Origin: Allomyces macrogynus ATCC 38327
Lineage: Eukaryota > Blastocladiomycota > Blastocladiomycetes > Blastocladiales > Blastocladiaceae
NCBI GenBank assembly: GCA_000151295.1
Contig: GG745339.1
Location: forward strand, 1,177,805-1,241,804
DNA: 64,000 nt
Reading direction: 5' to 3'
In this document: in pieces, positions 18,820 through 30,400 of the stretch
Numbering within the stretch: the stretch's first letter is position 1
Layout of the letters: each line of letters opens with the position of its first letter
Program-made: the position numbers and the translations under genes
Notes under the pieces: model-generated
Database searches by the model: none
Seen by the model: only the letters and a program-made list of their open reading frames with translations
Told to the model about the DNA's origin: nothing

Positions 18820-20938
18820 ATATGGTGGCCAAATAGTTGAGAAAGAAATGGATTTTTGGATTGTGCATTGAACGAGTCTCTCTCAAGTTGTCCCGCTTGC
18901 GATGCTGGGCGCGCGCAACGAGCTGGCAAGACGATACTCGTGGTGCGGAAAGATCTACAGCAGAAGCAGACACACCACCTCCTCCGCACACAGACTTGCA
19001 GCAATCGTCCTACAACGTCATTCGAGCCCTGCACGGCGTCGGACGCGACAACCAACCCCGCATGAGCTTGTGGAAAGGCGGTCGGCCACATTCACGACAT
19101 GATGATCTTGAACCTCACGAGTAACCTACTCACTCCTGGCTTTTTGACCAAATTGTCGCCACCATGTATCTTTACCAACGCTCCAGTCTTGGTCGCCAAA
19201 CCCCGCGCAAGAATAGAGCGCAACAAGGAATACAGGTTTTTCACAATTGTAATTTCCCTCAACCATTACTCACCCAGCAGAGACGCTCTCAAGGCACTCG
19301 CCACCGAAGCCAAAATCACGTCGAAGGCAGCTCAAATTCCATCAGAATGCAGATAAGCGACGTAAATTTCATCACCTGAACTTTTAGCTCATTCGAAACC
19401 GTAGTGAGTATGAGCGGCGGTTGCAAAGGTAGCTGTTGCAACACAAGTCATCTGGTCCCTCTGTAGGCACGCGACGCGACGCGCCGGCCGCATCTCGCTG
19501 TTCAACGACCCACTCTCCTCGCCAATCTTGTGTCCCACCGAAATCACAACACATGCTTCAAACAGTCGTTGGCACGCAATGTATTCCCCTTGACACGAGT
19601 GCTCGCTCTGACCACCCACAACGTTGATCTCCAGCACTGGAACTGCTGCAGCTTCGACCAGCACTGGAACCGCCGCGCCCGGCCAGCACCAGAACCGCCG
19701 CGTCCTTGACTGGCAATGGAACTGTTGCGCTTGGCACCACCATGGCCACCTATTCCACGCCCCTGTCCACAACTGCAGGACTGTTGCAGTGTTGCACGTG
19801 TTGTTGCGGCCAATCGTGCTGAAACTATAGTCTGTGCGAGCTGCATTGGCACTGCCGTCCCGCTCTTTGCCTGGCTCGTCTGGTTTGTGACGAATTTCAA
19901 GCTATTCGGGCGGGGTTGTGTTGCGCTTGGTGATGCATGTGCTGGCACTTGGCGTGGGTCGTGGTGGACACAGGGTCAGGTGCCAAGGTGGATGCGCTTG
20001 CTATCTTCTGGTCCATGGCGTCCTATTCATCGTGCTCGTTTCTTTTCGCAAAACGTGGGATCAAAGAGTTGAAGTGATTGAGGAGCTCTCGTGATCTTGG
20101 TTGGTGATCGTTGGTGACCATGTGCTGGCTTGCAAGCACCCGCGCGAAGAGGCGACCAAATAAGAGAAAATGAACACAACCACAGCAAATGAAAGCGCCG
20201 CGTGTACCCTGCATATTTCTGCGCGATTCGCCGTAGAAAGGGCTGACCGGCCTGAAAATGGTCCCATTTTGTACAGCTGGTTTGCCTTGAGTTTCCTGCA
20301 GAAGATGGCTCACTTTGGGGCTGGTGCGACGTTTGAAGCTCTTGACCCCAAACGTCGCGAAGTCATTTCTCAGCCAGGAGATTTCCGTTCAATTTGTTCT
20401 TACCATCGGAAAAGCATGTTTTCTGAACAGTAATTTGATGCAGTTTTGAAAGGTATCGGTCGGGGAATGGTCGAAAAATCGGTTGGAAACTAAGAGGCGA
20501 CCAATAGGGTCGACTCTGGTTGAATTGATTCATTATTTGCTTGTCGCATCGTCGCCAGCTTGTTCACAACAAGGGCTGCCGCGGAAAAAATGCATTCGTG
20601 CGAGACAGGTGGGAGACACGCTTTGCTCTGATCAATGACGTGGATCATTCTTGATCTTTCGCCCTTCTTTCGCCTCCCCATGGGCACTTTTCGCCACACA
20701 TGGCCATCGACAATCTCCTCCTCCCTCCGCTCCTCGCGCTCCAGCATTTCCTCTACGGCCCCGCCCGCGCGCAGGCCACCCACCCCTACCGCTTCCGCTC
20801 CCGCTCCACCCCCAGATCCCGCCCAAGCGCATCCAGCACCTCGATCACGCGCGCGACCCCCACTGCCGCCTCAGCCACGTCCTCTCACCCGGCCACCGCG
20901 CCGTGGAACCAGCGCAGCTGGGCAACATGGGTCGCGAG
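18820..20938. other. Intergenic region, lower GC
   Basis: Two kilobases with clearly lower GC than the genes around them. It holds an imperfect repeat built on CCAGCACTGGAACCGCCGCG near 19630-19700. Short open frames occur, but none has recognisable domains or a splice pattern. Confidence 0.5.
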
Positions 20939-22084
20939 TCAGTCGAGCGGCGTTCTCGTTGTCGTTCTCGCAACGGTTGCCGCGGCCGCAGCCATTTCGT
21001 CGGGGCCCATAGCCACGAGTAAGTCGTGCGCGGCGCGCGCCGCGTCGTCGACGTCGTTAGAGATGGTGGAGGAGGATGGGGGCGAGGGGGCGGCCACGGA
21101 TGATGCAAGGGTATTCGGCGGCCGAGTGAAGGAAAACTGCCTCGTCGTCGGTTGGAGGGAGCCGGGCGAGCAGGGCCTACCGAAAGTGGGCCGGTTCTTC
21201 GTCGGCGAGTACTGCCGGCTGGTAACGGCCGCCGGCGCCGTTCCACATTCGTTCGTGCCAATCGCGCCGCCGCCCGTTCCAATCGACGACGACCCCATCC
21301 CCCTCCCCGCGGGCGCCGCTGCCGCCAACCGCACCGCGTCATTACACAACGTCTCAAACGCCGGATCCGACCGAATCCGCATCCGCATCGAGTCGAGCAG
21401 CTGCACCATTGCCGCGTGCGCGCGCGCCAAGTCGGCCGACCGGGCCGCGATCGTCGCGAGCTGCGCGGCCGCAGCCGCTGTACTGGCGAAGACCGGGTGC
21501 ACGGGACTCGCCGGTCGAGCGGGTGCTGGTGCCGGTGCGGCCTGCCCGCGGTTCAAAATGTACTCGGCAATCGACCCGGCGCAGAGCCGTGCCGAGATCA
21601 CGGCAATGAACGGGTTCGGCTCGTCGTGCACGCGCGCGGTCCAGGACTCGAGTTCCGCCACGAGCACGGGGATGGGGGCGTCGGGAGAGGGAAGCGGGAC
21701 GCCCGCGGCGGCAGCGGCCGGCGGGGTGTCGGTGGTCGTGGGTTCGGTGGTGGGGTCGAGTCGGTGTGGGGTTCTGTGGGCGCGAACGTGCGCGACGTGC
21801 GGACCGCTGGCGGCGCCGGTGAGTATAGCCGGTTCGACCGTTCCGGCTGGCCGGATCCGCTTGGCGCGCACGCCGTGGTGGTAGACGCAGTTGCTGCCGT
21901 CGTCGTCGGTGCGGTCATCCTCGGCGGTCCTGGTGCAGTGTCGCTTGCGGCTTGTCGCGATCGCGCTCGAGGCCGGGTCGCGCATTGGCGAGCCGGGATG
22001 TGCAGCGGCGCTGGTGGTGCGGCGGGGGTTCGCGGCGTCTCCGTGGTGCGGGGTGTCGGTGAGGTCGTTGCTGTCGCTGAGCAT
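20939..22084 (-). CDS. Hypothetical protein, unrecognised
   Basis: A 381-residue open frame with an ATG start at 22084. I do not recognise the family. The N-terminal ~110 residues are polar and disordered. The middle (about residues 135-260) looks structured and helical: VAELESWTARVHDEPNPF, ISARLCAGSIAEYILNRG, and a helix with LLDSMRMRIRSDPAFETL. The rest is Ala/Pro/Ser-rich. The 3' end is uncertain: near 20940-21000 a 57-nt segment with GTTGCG, CGACTGACTCG and GCCCAG could be an intron leading to further exons toward 20.7 kb (an EEMLEREERREEEIVDG-type helix follows). Divergent from the BLI-3-like gene across ~390 nt. It could also be a chance frame in GC-rich DNA, though its ATG and length argue for a gene. 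Confidence 0.5.
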   Translation of the reverse strand: MLSDSNDLTDTPHHGDAANPRRTTSAAAHPGSPMRDPASSAIATSRKRHCTRTAEDDRTDDDGSNCVYHHGVRAKRIRPAGTVEPAILTGAASGPHVAHVRAHRTPHRLDPTTEPTTTDTPPAAAAAGVPLPSPDAPIPVLVAELESWTARVHDEPNPFIAVISARLCAGSIAEYILNRGQAAPAPAPARPASPVHPVFASTAAAAAQLATIAARSADLARAHAAMVQLLDSMRMRIRSDPAFETLCNDAVRLAAAAPAGRGMGSSSIGTGGGAIGTNECGTAPAAVTSRQYSPTKNRPTFGRPCSPGSLQPTTRQFSFTRPPNTLASSVAAPSPPSSSTISNDVDDAARAAHDLLVAMGPDEMAAAAATVARTTTRTPLD

Positions 22085-22478
22085 CGTGGTGCGTTCGTGG
22101 TTGGATGAGGAGAGCCAGGCGGCGCGCGCGGCCGGTGCGCGGTGTGATGCCGCGCCTGATGGCGGTGGCCGTGGCCAGCCTGAGACATGTCACACCGGCT
22201 GAGCGAGGGACGGACGCGTTGGGCGCGGTTCGAGCGGAGCGGCCCACGCACTGTCCTCACCAAAGCGCGCCGAGCGCAAGACGCGCTCTTCGGGGTCACC
22301 CCACGCGCTTGTCAAGCTGGCCTCGCGCCGCGGCCCGCCCGCCGTCTGCCGCGACGTGCACCACACCACCGCGCGCGCTCTCTCTCCCCAACAACCGAAC
22401 ACCAATCACGGCTCGCGACCGCCCCCGCTCTCGACACCCCGCATCCACGCGCACTCCCCGCCCTTCTTTACCACCGCC
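22085..22478. other. Divergent upstream region
   Basis: About 390 nt between the starts of two divergent genes; presumed shared promoter. No clear TATA box. Confidence 0.4.
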
Positions 22479-23363
22479 ATGTCCTCGACCGACTCCGCCG
22501 CCGCCGGGCAGGACCGCGCCGAGACGCCGACTGTCGCCAAGAAGCTCGACGAGCTTTACGCGCTGCTCGACGGGATCCAAGTCGCGATGCTGGTGACGCG
22601 TCGTGCCGACGGTCACCTCGTCGCGCGCGCGATGAAGCTGCAGAAGCGGCTGCACGGCGTGGACCTCTGCTTTGTGACGAACGCGACTTCTCACAAGCTC
22701 GACGACCTTGCCAACGACCCGCATGTTTGCCTCACGTTCTACCGCGACGCGACCGGCGAGTGGGTGTCGGTCTCAGGCACTGCCGCGGTCCTGACCGCCG
22801 ACCAGCCGGCCGGCCTCGGCGCGGCCATCACCCCCACCAACTTTACCGAGACCGCGCAGGCTTACCACGACCTGGTCGATCAAGTGTGGACCAACGACCT
22901 GCAGGCGTGGTTCCCGCACCCGAACAACGACCCGGACGCAATCGTCGACCCGCACCGCGACCCGCGCGTCGCGATCGTCGTGGTCGAAGCCAAGTCGGCG
23001 CACTACTCGAAGGTCGACTCGCTGCTCTCGCCGCACGTTCTCTACGATCTCACCAGCGCGGCGCTCACGAACCGCGCCGTGCCGACGACCGACGTGCACA
23101 CGCGTGCGCTGACGCCGGGCGCGATTCACGCGGCGCGCGTGCTTGATTCGACGTCGGCGAGTCTCTCGGAATTGGCGCTCCGTCGCGCCGCTGCGCAGGC
23201 GCAGGCGGCGGCGGGGATCGGGATTGCCGGCGGGATTGGCGTACACGAAGCTGCGTCGCAGACGACGCATGCGGTGCATGCCGCGGGGATTGGCGCCGGG
23301 ACGACGGGCAAGCAGGCCGCGCACGATACGATGGAGCGTGCTGGGGTGCACGCCGAGGAGTAG
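22479..23363 (+). CDS. BLI-3-like FMN-binding split-barrel protein
   Basis: 294 residues, no intron. Residues about 20-185 match the pyridoxamine 5'-phosphate oxidase-like / general stress protein 26 fold, the family of the fungal blue-light-inducible protein BLI-3: LDGIQVAMLVTRRADGHLV, then ARAMKLQKR, DLCFVTNATSHKLDDL, HVCLTFYRDATGEWVSVSG, and DPRVAIVVVEAKSAHYSKVD. Such proteins bind a flavin; their substrates are mostly unknown. The C-terminal ~100 residues are a Gly/Ala/His-rich repeat-like tail (GIGIAGGIG, HAVHAAGIGAG) not part of the fold. The start ATG at 22479 lies just before the domain. Confidence 0.88.
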   Translation: MSSTDSAAAGQDRAETPTVAKKLDELYALLDGIQVAMLVTRRADGHLVARAMKLQKRLHGVDLCFVTNATSHKLDDLANDPHVCLTFYRDATGEWVSVSGTAAVLTADQPAGLGAAITPTNFTETAQAYHDLVDQVWTNDLQAWFPHPNNDPDAIVDPHRDPRVAIVVVEAKSAHYSKVDSLLSPHVLYDLTSAALTNRAVPTTDVHTRALTPGAIHAARVLDSTSASLSELALRRAAAQAQAAAGIGIAGGIGVHEAASQTTHAVHAAGIGAGTTGKQAAHDTMERAGVHAEE

Positions 23364-24426
23364 CCGGGGCCGAGCTCGAAAGTCTTGCGCGCGGCGCACG
23401 CGCGTTGCATGCGCGTCAAGAACGGTGGCGAGGACGAGGACAAGGACGCGGCGCGCGAGATTGATGTGAGCGAGTGGGGCCAGTTCCTTGACGTCGTGGC
23501 CCCGGATTTCGTTGTGTTTTGTTGTTCGTTGATCAATTGTTGTCGTTGGAGCACCACCATTCACCATTATCATTCACCACCATCATTCCAGTGCCGGGCT
23601 CGCATGGCTGGCCATTTCATCAAGCGCATCCAAAAAAATTGATTCTTTCTTCTTTTCAGATGTTGGATCTGACGGGCGGCGCGTGTGTTGTAGCAAAAGC
23701 AAGCGATCCATGGCCCGGGCCACAGGGGTGAGGGGAGAGCCGTCGAGCTGGCACGAGCAGAACCGTCCCCCCTCGGCGACGTGCGGCCGCGCCAGGTCTG
23801 CACCGGATCGACCTTGCCACGGTTTCATCTTGACCGCGAGGGACACGGCGAGACGCACCTGCATGGTGTTTTGTTCTGGAACCGTCCGTTTCACGTTTTC
23901 AATGCGTTTTGGCTGCGTTGAGGCTGCGCCGTTGAGGGCAAGCGGCGCGGCGCGGAAGAGGCTTGCAGTTGCCGTGGCGTAATGAAGCGTAATACGCCTG
24001 CGCACGCAACCGACAACGACGACCCACGCCGCCCCGCTTCACCCTTTCGCCATCACGACGGCGACGCTCGACGACACGACGCGCTCGACGACCCGTCGCA
24101 ACACATTGGCGCGCCCGCTCGGCACTGTGCTCTGTGCCGCACCGCGCGCGACCGACCTGTCGCCGCTGTCCAGCGTGCAGACCTTCCACGACCGCTGTCC
24201 ACGCGCGCCAAGAATCGACCCTTCCCAGTACCAGCGTCGCCGGCAACCCCGACAACGACAGTCAACCGCACCGACGACGACAATCAACCGCACCGGCACG
24301 GCCCGCACACTGTGATCCCGTCCACTCGCTCGCGCGCGACCCAGACCACGCTGTCGCGCCGCACAGCACCGACGCGCTCCGCTCCTTCATCCACCGCGCC
24401 GACAACTCAAGTGCACCACCACGACC
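23364..24426. other. Intergenic region upstream of Cch1
   Basis: About 1 kb; its right half presumably includes the promoter and leader of the calcium channel gene. Nothing else recognised. Confidence 0.5.
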
Positions 24427-27400
24427 ATGCCGCGCCGCCGCGGCCGCGCGCACCCTCAGCACGGCGGCAGCGGCACCGACGACGATGCCGCCTCCTCGGC
24501 AGACCCGCGTGGTCATGACTTGGCGCCGCCCGCACCGCCCGCAGCGCCCCCCGCCCTGCCGGCGCCTCCAATCCCGCCGCTCGCTTCACCATCAAGTCCC
24601 GCTGGCACACGGCGCGCTGACGCGGTCAGTTCGCCGACACTCATGACGCCCAGGTCGCCACTGACGATCCCGGCGCCGCCGCCGCCGCGCGCGCTGATGG
24701 GTGCGGCGATTCCGCTCATGGTACGCGCGTTCGCTGGTTGTTCGTTGGATGGTGGAGGACGCGGGTGCCACTGGGACGACTAGAACTAACCACACCAATC
24801 GCCACTTCTCGCCATCAATCCATCTAGCCCATCCCCGCGTCCGCGTCCTCGTCGCCCTCGTCCTCGCACGCGCCGCGCGTGCCGCACCTGCCGCCGCGCC
24901 CGGGCACCGCGCCCGCGTCCGGCTCGGGCGACATTGTCGCCGCTTCTGCCGACCACCATCACCCGCACCGCCCGCGCATCCGCCCGACCGACCTGCACCT
25001 ACGCATCTACGACGACTCGGAGATCCGCGCGCCCGCGCCCGTGCGGTCTATGTCCCTTGCCGCGGGAGTTAGGCGCGGATCCAACTCGAACGCGACCGCG
25101 CGCCAGCGCAATCTTGCTCCACCCCCACCCTCCCCTTCGTCGGCCGTATCCGCCGCGCCGCGGTCCCCGTCGCCGCTCGCCACCTTCCAGGCGACGACGG
25201 CGTCCCCCGCGGAAACGCTAACGCGCGCATCGGCCGATAGTGTGCATCGGCGCCGCGGATTCGATCGCGTCGAATCGATGCACTCGCTCGACCCAGCGCC
25301 GCCACGGACCGTGTCCGTCGGCGCGACGCGTGGGAGCAACGCGACGCGGTCCGGGTTCGTCCCGGACGTATTGGTCACGGTGGCGAACGATGCCGAGGCC
25401 GCGCTAACGACCGCTGTTGGCCGATTGCATGCATTGTCGCAGAATTTCATCGCGCAGCGACCGGTACCCTCGCCCGTCGTTATGCGCCGCGCGACAAATG
25501 TCTCGATGGCGTCGTCGACGGCCGCGACGAATGGTGGGAGTAGTAGTGTTGGGTCCCCGCTGGTCCACCGCGTGGATTCGATTTCGGGTGGGGCACCGGG
25601 CGCACAGCAGTTGCGCCGCCGGTTCCGCCGCCGCGCGACGATCCGGAACCGGGACGCGTGGGTCACCGCGTCGGTCCTCGCCGCGGATACGGGGGATTCG
25701 GTCGTGGATGTCGCGGGGATGATTGGGAGTCCCTTGCGCCCGCCGCCGCCAATAACCGACCTCGAAGCCGGGCAAGGAGCAGCCGCGGCAGATGAATCGG
25801 CCGCGCCTGCGCTCCCGCCGCGGTCTGACGCGGTCGTCGTCGAAGAAGTGCCCGACGAAGAGGCTGCCGCGGCGGCCGCGGCCGTCCCGGCACCCCTGGC
25901 CCTGACGGACGTCTCGGCGCTCCCGTCGTGCCAAGCGCCGCCACCCGCATCCGCGTCGGCGCTATCTCGCGGATTGTCGGCGCTCGCCGTCCGAATTATG
26001 GGGGATGAGCGTAACCATATGCACGCGAAGGTGAGCCTGATGCCGCACCGTGCGTCGTCGACGGCGTCAGTCAAGAAGGGCGGGCATCGGCGCACGCCGT
26101 CGGCGTCCGCCATGTCGGCGATTTCCCGGACGTCCACGGCACCGTCGGCACTGTCGGCGCCGTTAAGTGCGGTCGGGCCCGTCGGTGCGTCGCCGAGGCC
26201 CGGACCGACATCCCCGCTGGCGGGCGTGCCGGAAACTATGGGCGCGTCGTCGCATGAACTGATGGCGTCGTTGGCGGGGAAGGCTGTCAAGGAGTCCCCC
26301 GCGGGGTCGGGACGCGCGTCGACGGGCGTCGCCACGCCGAGAATTGAAGTGTGTCCGCCGTCGCCGACCGTCTCGACGCACGCGCAGGCGAAACCAGTGT
26401 CGCCGATCGCAACCGCGCCGGCGCCGGGCCCTGCGCTGAACGTGGTCGTGATCGTCAACAATATCGTACTGCTCGGCAAGTCGCTCTACTTGTTTCCGCC
26501 GACGTCGGCGTTCCGGCAAGCCTGTGCGCGGCTCGTGACCTCGGGCAAGACGAAAGCGGCGACGATTTTGTTGCTGCTCGCGCAATGGCTGGCCATGGCG
26601 GTCCGCGCGTGGCAGCCGAACGAGGCCAACAAGTTCACGCTGCTCACGTCGCCGTACGAACTGGTCCTGATCCCGATCTTCGCATTGTATACGCTCGAAC
26701 TCGGCGCGAAACTCGTGGCCTTTGGCGGCCTCGCCATGCCGACCGCGCCCGACCCGGACCAGCTCGAATACTATGCGCTCGACCACGACCTGATGCCGGA
26801 ACCCGCAACGCTTGATGACGACGACGCGTTCGACGATCCACCGACGGAAGAGGCGGACCCGGATGCGGCTGACTTGCCGCCGCCGCTCCCGCCGCGCAGC
26901 CTGACCCCGCCGCCGCCGTTACCGCCGCGGCCGCACGCGGCCCTGCTCCTGAAACCCGCGCTCAGGAACACGTTCAATCGGCTCGATGCGCTCGCGATCT
27001 CGGCGTTCTGGATGTACATGATTGTCGGGATCACGACGGGCGACGCCAAGTCCACGGGCGGCGGCGGGTGGGGACTGTTGTGGCTTCTGCGCGGCTTGGC
27101 CGCGCTCCGGCCGTTCCGGTTCTTGGCGTTGACCGAGGGCATGAACATGATCCTCGACTCGCTCAAAGCCTCGCGCCGGCTCCTGCGGCACGTCATGGTG
27201 TTTGTCTTCTTCTTCTTTGTCGTCGCGGCCATCACGGGCGTGCTCGCGTTCAAGGGCTCCCTGAGGCGCCAGTGCTTGGTAGACCTTGGGCCGAAAATGG
27301 GTGGGGAGACGGCGGTCGCTCCGACGCGGTACTGTGGCGGGTATTGGGATGCGGATGGAGAGAGGAGATTGGCGCCCAAGTGGCCTGATCTCGAAGGCGG

Positions 27401-30400
27401 GTTTGGGAAGAACGCGATGGCGGCGACGCCCGAGGGGGTTGTCAAGGGGTACGTGTGTCCGGCACCGCAGGTGTGCATGGCGATGCAGCCGAACCCGCAT
27501 AATGGCGAGGCGAGTTTCGATAATATTGCCGCCGCGCTGTTGTTGGTGTTCATGGTCACGTCGACGGAGACTTGGTCCGAAGTACGTTCGATTATAGTTG
27601 GGGAGAGGGGGAGCTGGTGGGACTCACATCTGTGTGTGTGTGATGGTAGTTTCTCTACGCGACGATGCAGGCCGAAGGCGGATGGGCCGCCGTCTACTTT
27701 GTGGCCGTGATCGTGATTCTGGGGTTCCTGCTCGTGCAGCTGTTCATTGCCGTCATCACCGAATCGTTTGCGTCGGTCCGCGCGCAGTACGCGGAGCGGC
27801 GCAAACTGCGCGCGCTCGAACAACCCCCGCCGTTACCCGACCGGCCCACCGACTCGGACGAATCCGATGCGGTCCCGAAAAAGGACGACGCCACCGGATC
27901 GGCTACTTTATCCGCGTCCATGTTCCAGTCGATGGCCGTCCTCGACTCGGACGCGACGGCGACCGCGATCATGAGCAAGCCGGACCCGAACGCTCCGCCG
28001 CAACCCGCACTGACGCGATTCATAGCGGCGTTGCGGCCGCGCGCGCATGTCCTGCTCAAGAACCCGATCTGGAAACTCGCGTTTTTCTGTCTCACAGGCG
28101 TCTACACGGCCTTGTCGATCCAGGTCGCCGGGCTCGGCGTGAAACCGAAATGGCGCATCGCCATGGTGCCTGGCGAAGTCATGTTCACGATTTTCTTTGC
28201 GGTCGATACGGCGCTCGGCTGGCTGGCCGCCAAGTCGAAACGCGCGGCCGCGAGTGATCGCGCCTGGGATACGCTGTTGGCCGTGGTCACGGTCCCGCTC
28301 TTGGCGGTCCCGCATAACCGGTACCTTACCGGGTTCCAGGTGGCAAGGACGTATAAGCTGGTCACGGCGGTTCCGCCAGTGCGCAAGTTGTTGACGACGA
28401 CGACGCGCACGTTTGTCGGGATCGGGTCGGTCGGGCTGTTTATGGCTGTGACGTTGGCGGTCGCGAGCACGGTCGCGATGCAGTTGTTTGGGGGAGTCTA
28501 CCAGGGGACCAACCAGTGGCTGCACTTTAACGAGTTCAAGTCGGCGATTGTCACGCTGTTTGTCGTGATGACGGGGGATAACTGGACGGATCAGGTGTGG
28601 TCCAGTATGGCCGTGCGCAGTGGCCAGGTCGTCGGGCCCGTCGTGTCGGCGGTGTTTTTTGTGTGCTGTTATGCGCTGTTCAAGTACGTTGATTGGGTCG
28701 GGGGGTGGGTGAAGTAGGGAACGGACAACTGACTCTTGTGCACACGACGTGTGTAGCTACGTGATCGGCAACCTGCTCGTCGTTGTGATTCTCGACGTCT
28801 TTGAACTGACCGACGCCGAGAAACGGCAGCGGCAAGTGCAGCTCGTCGAGGACCAGGCCATGGGTAAAGTGCATCTCTCGCTCACGGGTAAGCTGCTCTA
28901 CAAGTTGCGGCAGAGCCGGTGGTGGCCGACCGCGCCGCGGTTCTGGCACCAGCTCGTGCGGCGGTCGGGTTCCCCCACGCCCGCAGGGCCCAACCACAGC
29001 GACCACATTATGCTCGGCGAAACCGGCGGCGGTGTAGCCGGGTCAAGCGACACGTCGCTGCAATCGTCGGCGTCCGGGTCCGGCCCGCGCAACAATAACC
29101 GCACCTCGACGACCGACCGGTTCCTGAACCGCAAGTCGCTGACGTACCTGTCGTTTGGGGATAATGTCCTGCAGCCGACCTTGCCGCGGCGGCCGTCGCT
29201 CGCGTCGAATACCACGACGTATGGGATAACGGCGATTGCGAGGAGGGTCGTTGAGTCGCGCGTGTTCCAGGCGCTGATCTTGGTGTCGATTGCCGGGTCG
29301 ATTGTGGTTGCGGCCATGGATACGCCGCTACGCCGCCTGCACGCGCAGCAGAACGGGAGTGTGATTGGGCAGTTGGGGGACACGTTCTTCCATTTCGATA
29401 TTGCCGTGATCGCCGTTTTTGGCGCCGAGTTCTTGATCAAGGTCGCCGCGCTTGGACCGCTCGGGTACCTGCGCGACCCGTGGAACGTGCTCGACTTGAC
29501 GGTGCTGGCCAGTATGGCCGCCGGTCTCGTGGCGACCGACGAGTTTGGCCGCGCCGTGCGTCTTCTGCGTGCCTTGCGGCCGCTGCGCATCATTTCGTAC
29601 TTCGTCACGGTGCAATCGATTTTCGCCGCGCTCGTCTTTGGTCTACCGCGAATTCTGTCGGCGGTGCTCTTCTCGCTGCTGATCCTGATCCCGTACGCGC
29701 TGTTTGGGATGTACCTGTTTGGCGACGGCGTGCTCATGTCGTGTAACGATTCGTCGGTGGCCACGCGCGACGCCTGCATCGGCCTCTTCGCTACGCAAGC
29801 CAACTCGATCGCGATCTGGACGCCGCGCGTCTGGGCCAACGCCTACTCGTCGTACAACTTCGACACGTTCGGTGGCGCGCTCCTCACGCTGTTCATTTTC
29901 GCATCGCGCGAGTCGTGGTCGACGTTCATGGCGTCGGCCATGGCGATCCAAGGGTTCGACGGGCAACAGCCCGCAGGATCTCCCGCGGAAGCGCCGGGGT
30001 GGGCGTGGTGGCACTCGCTCTACTTTGTCACGTTCATGGCGGTCGGGTCGCTCTATACACTGAACCTGTTCATTGGTGTGATTATTCGCGCCATGGACGA
30101 GCGGACGGGCGAGGCCTTTTTGACGCCGCCGCAAAAGACGTGGGCGAATGTGGCCAAGCGGATTCTGTCGTTGCGTCCGCGCGCGGTGCGCACGCCGTCG
30201 CGGTCGTGGATTGCGGCAACGTGTTTGGGCGTGCAGAGGCGGTTTGGGACGTACTTGTACTCGGTACGTTTTTTTTGCTTCGCTCGATGTTGGGGGGGAA
30301 GGTGCGGATGCTGACGGTTTTCGTCGCGTAGTTTATCACGTTCACGATGACGTTGCACGTGATCCTGCTCAGTACCGAGCACTTTGACCAGCCGGCATGG

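Noticed and set aside
25007..26479. 490-residue minus-strand open frame opposite the Cch1 N-terminus
   Set aside because: Antisense shadow of a low-complexity GC-rich exon. The plus-strand frame continues into an unmistakable channel.
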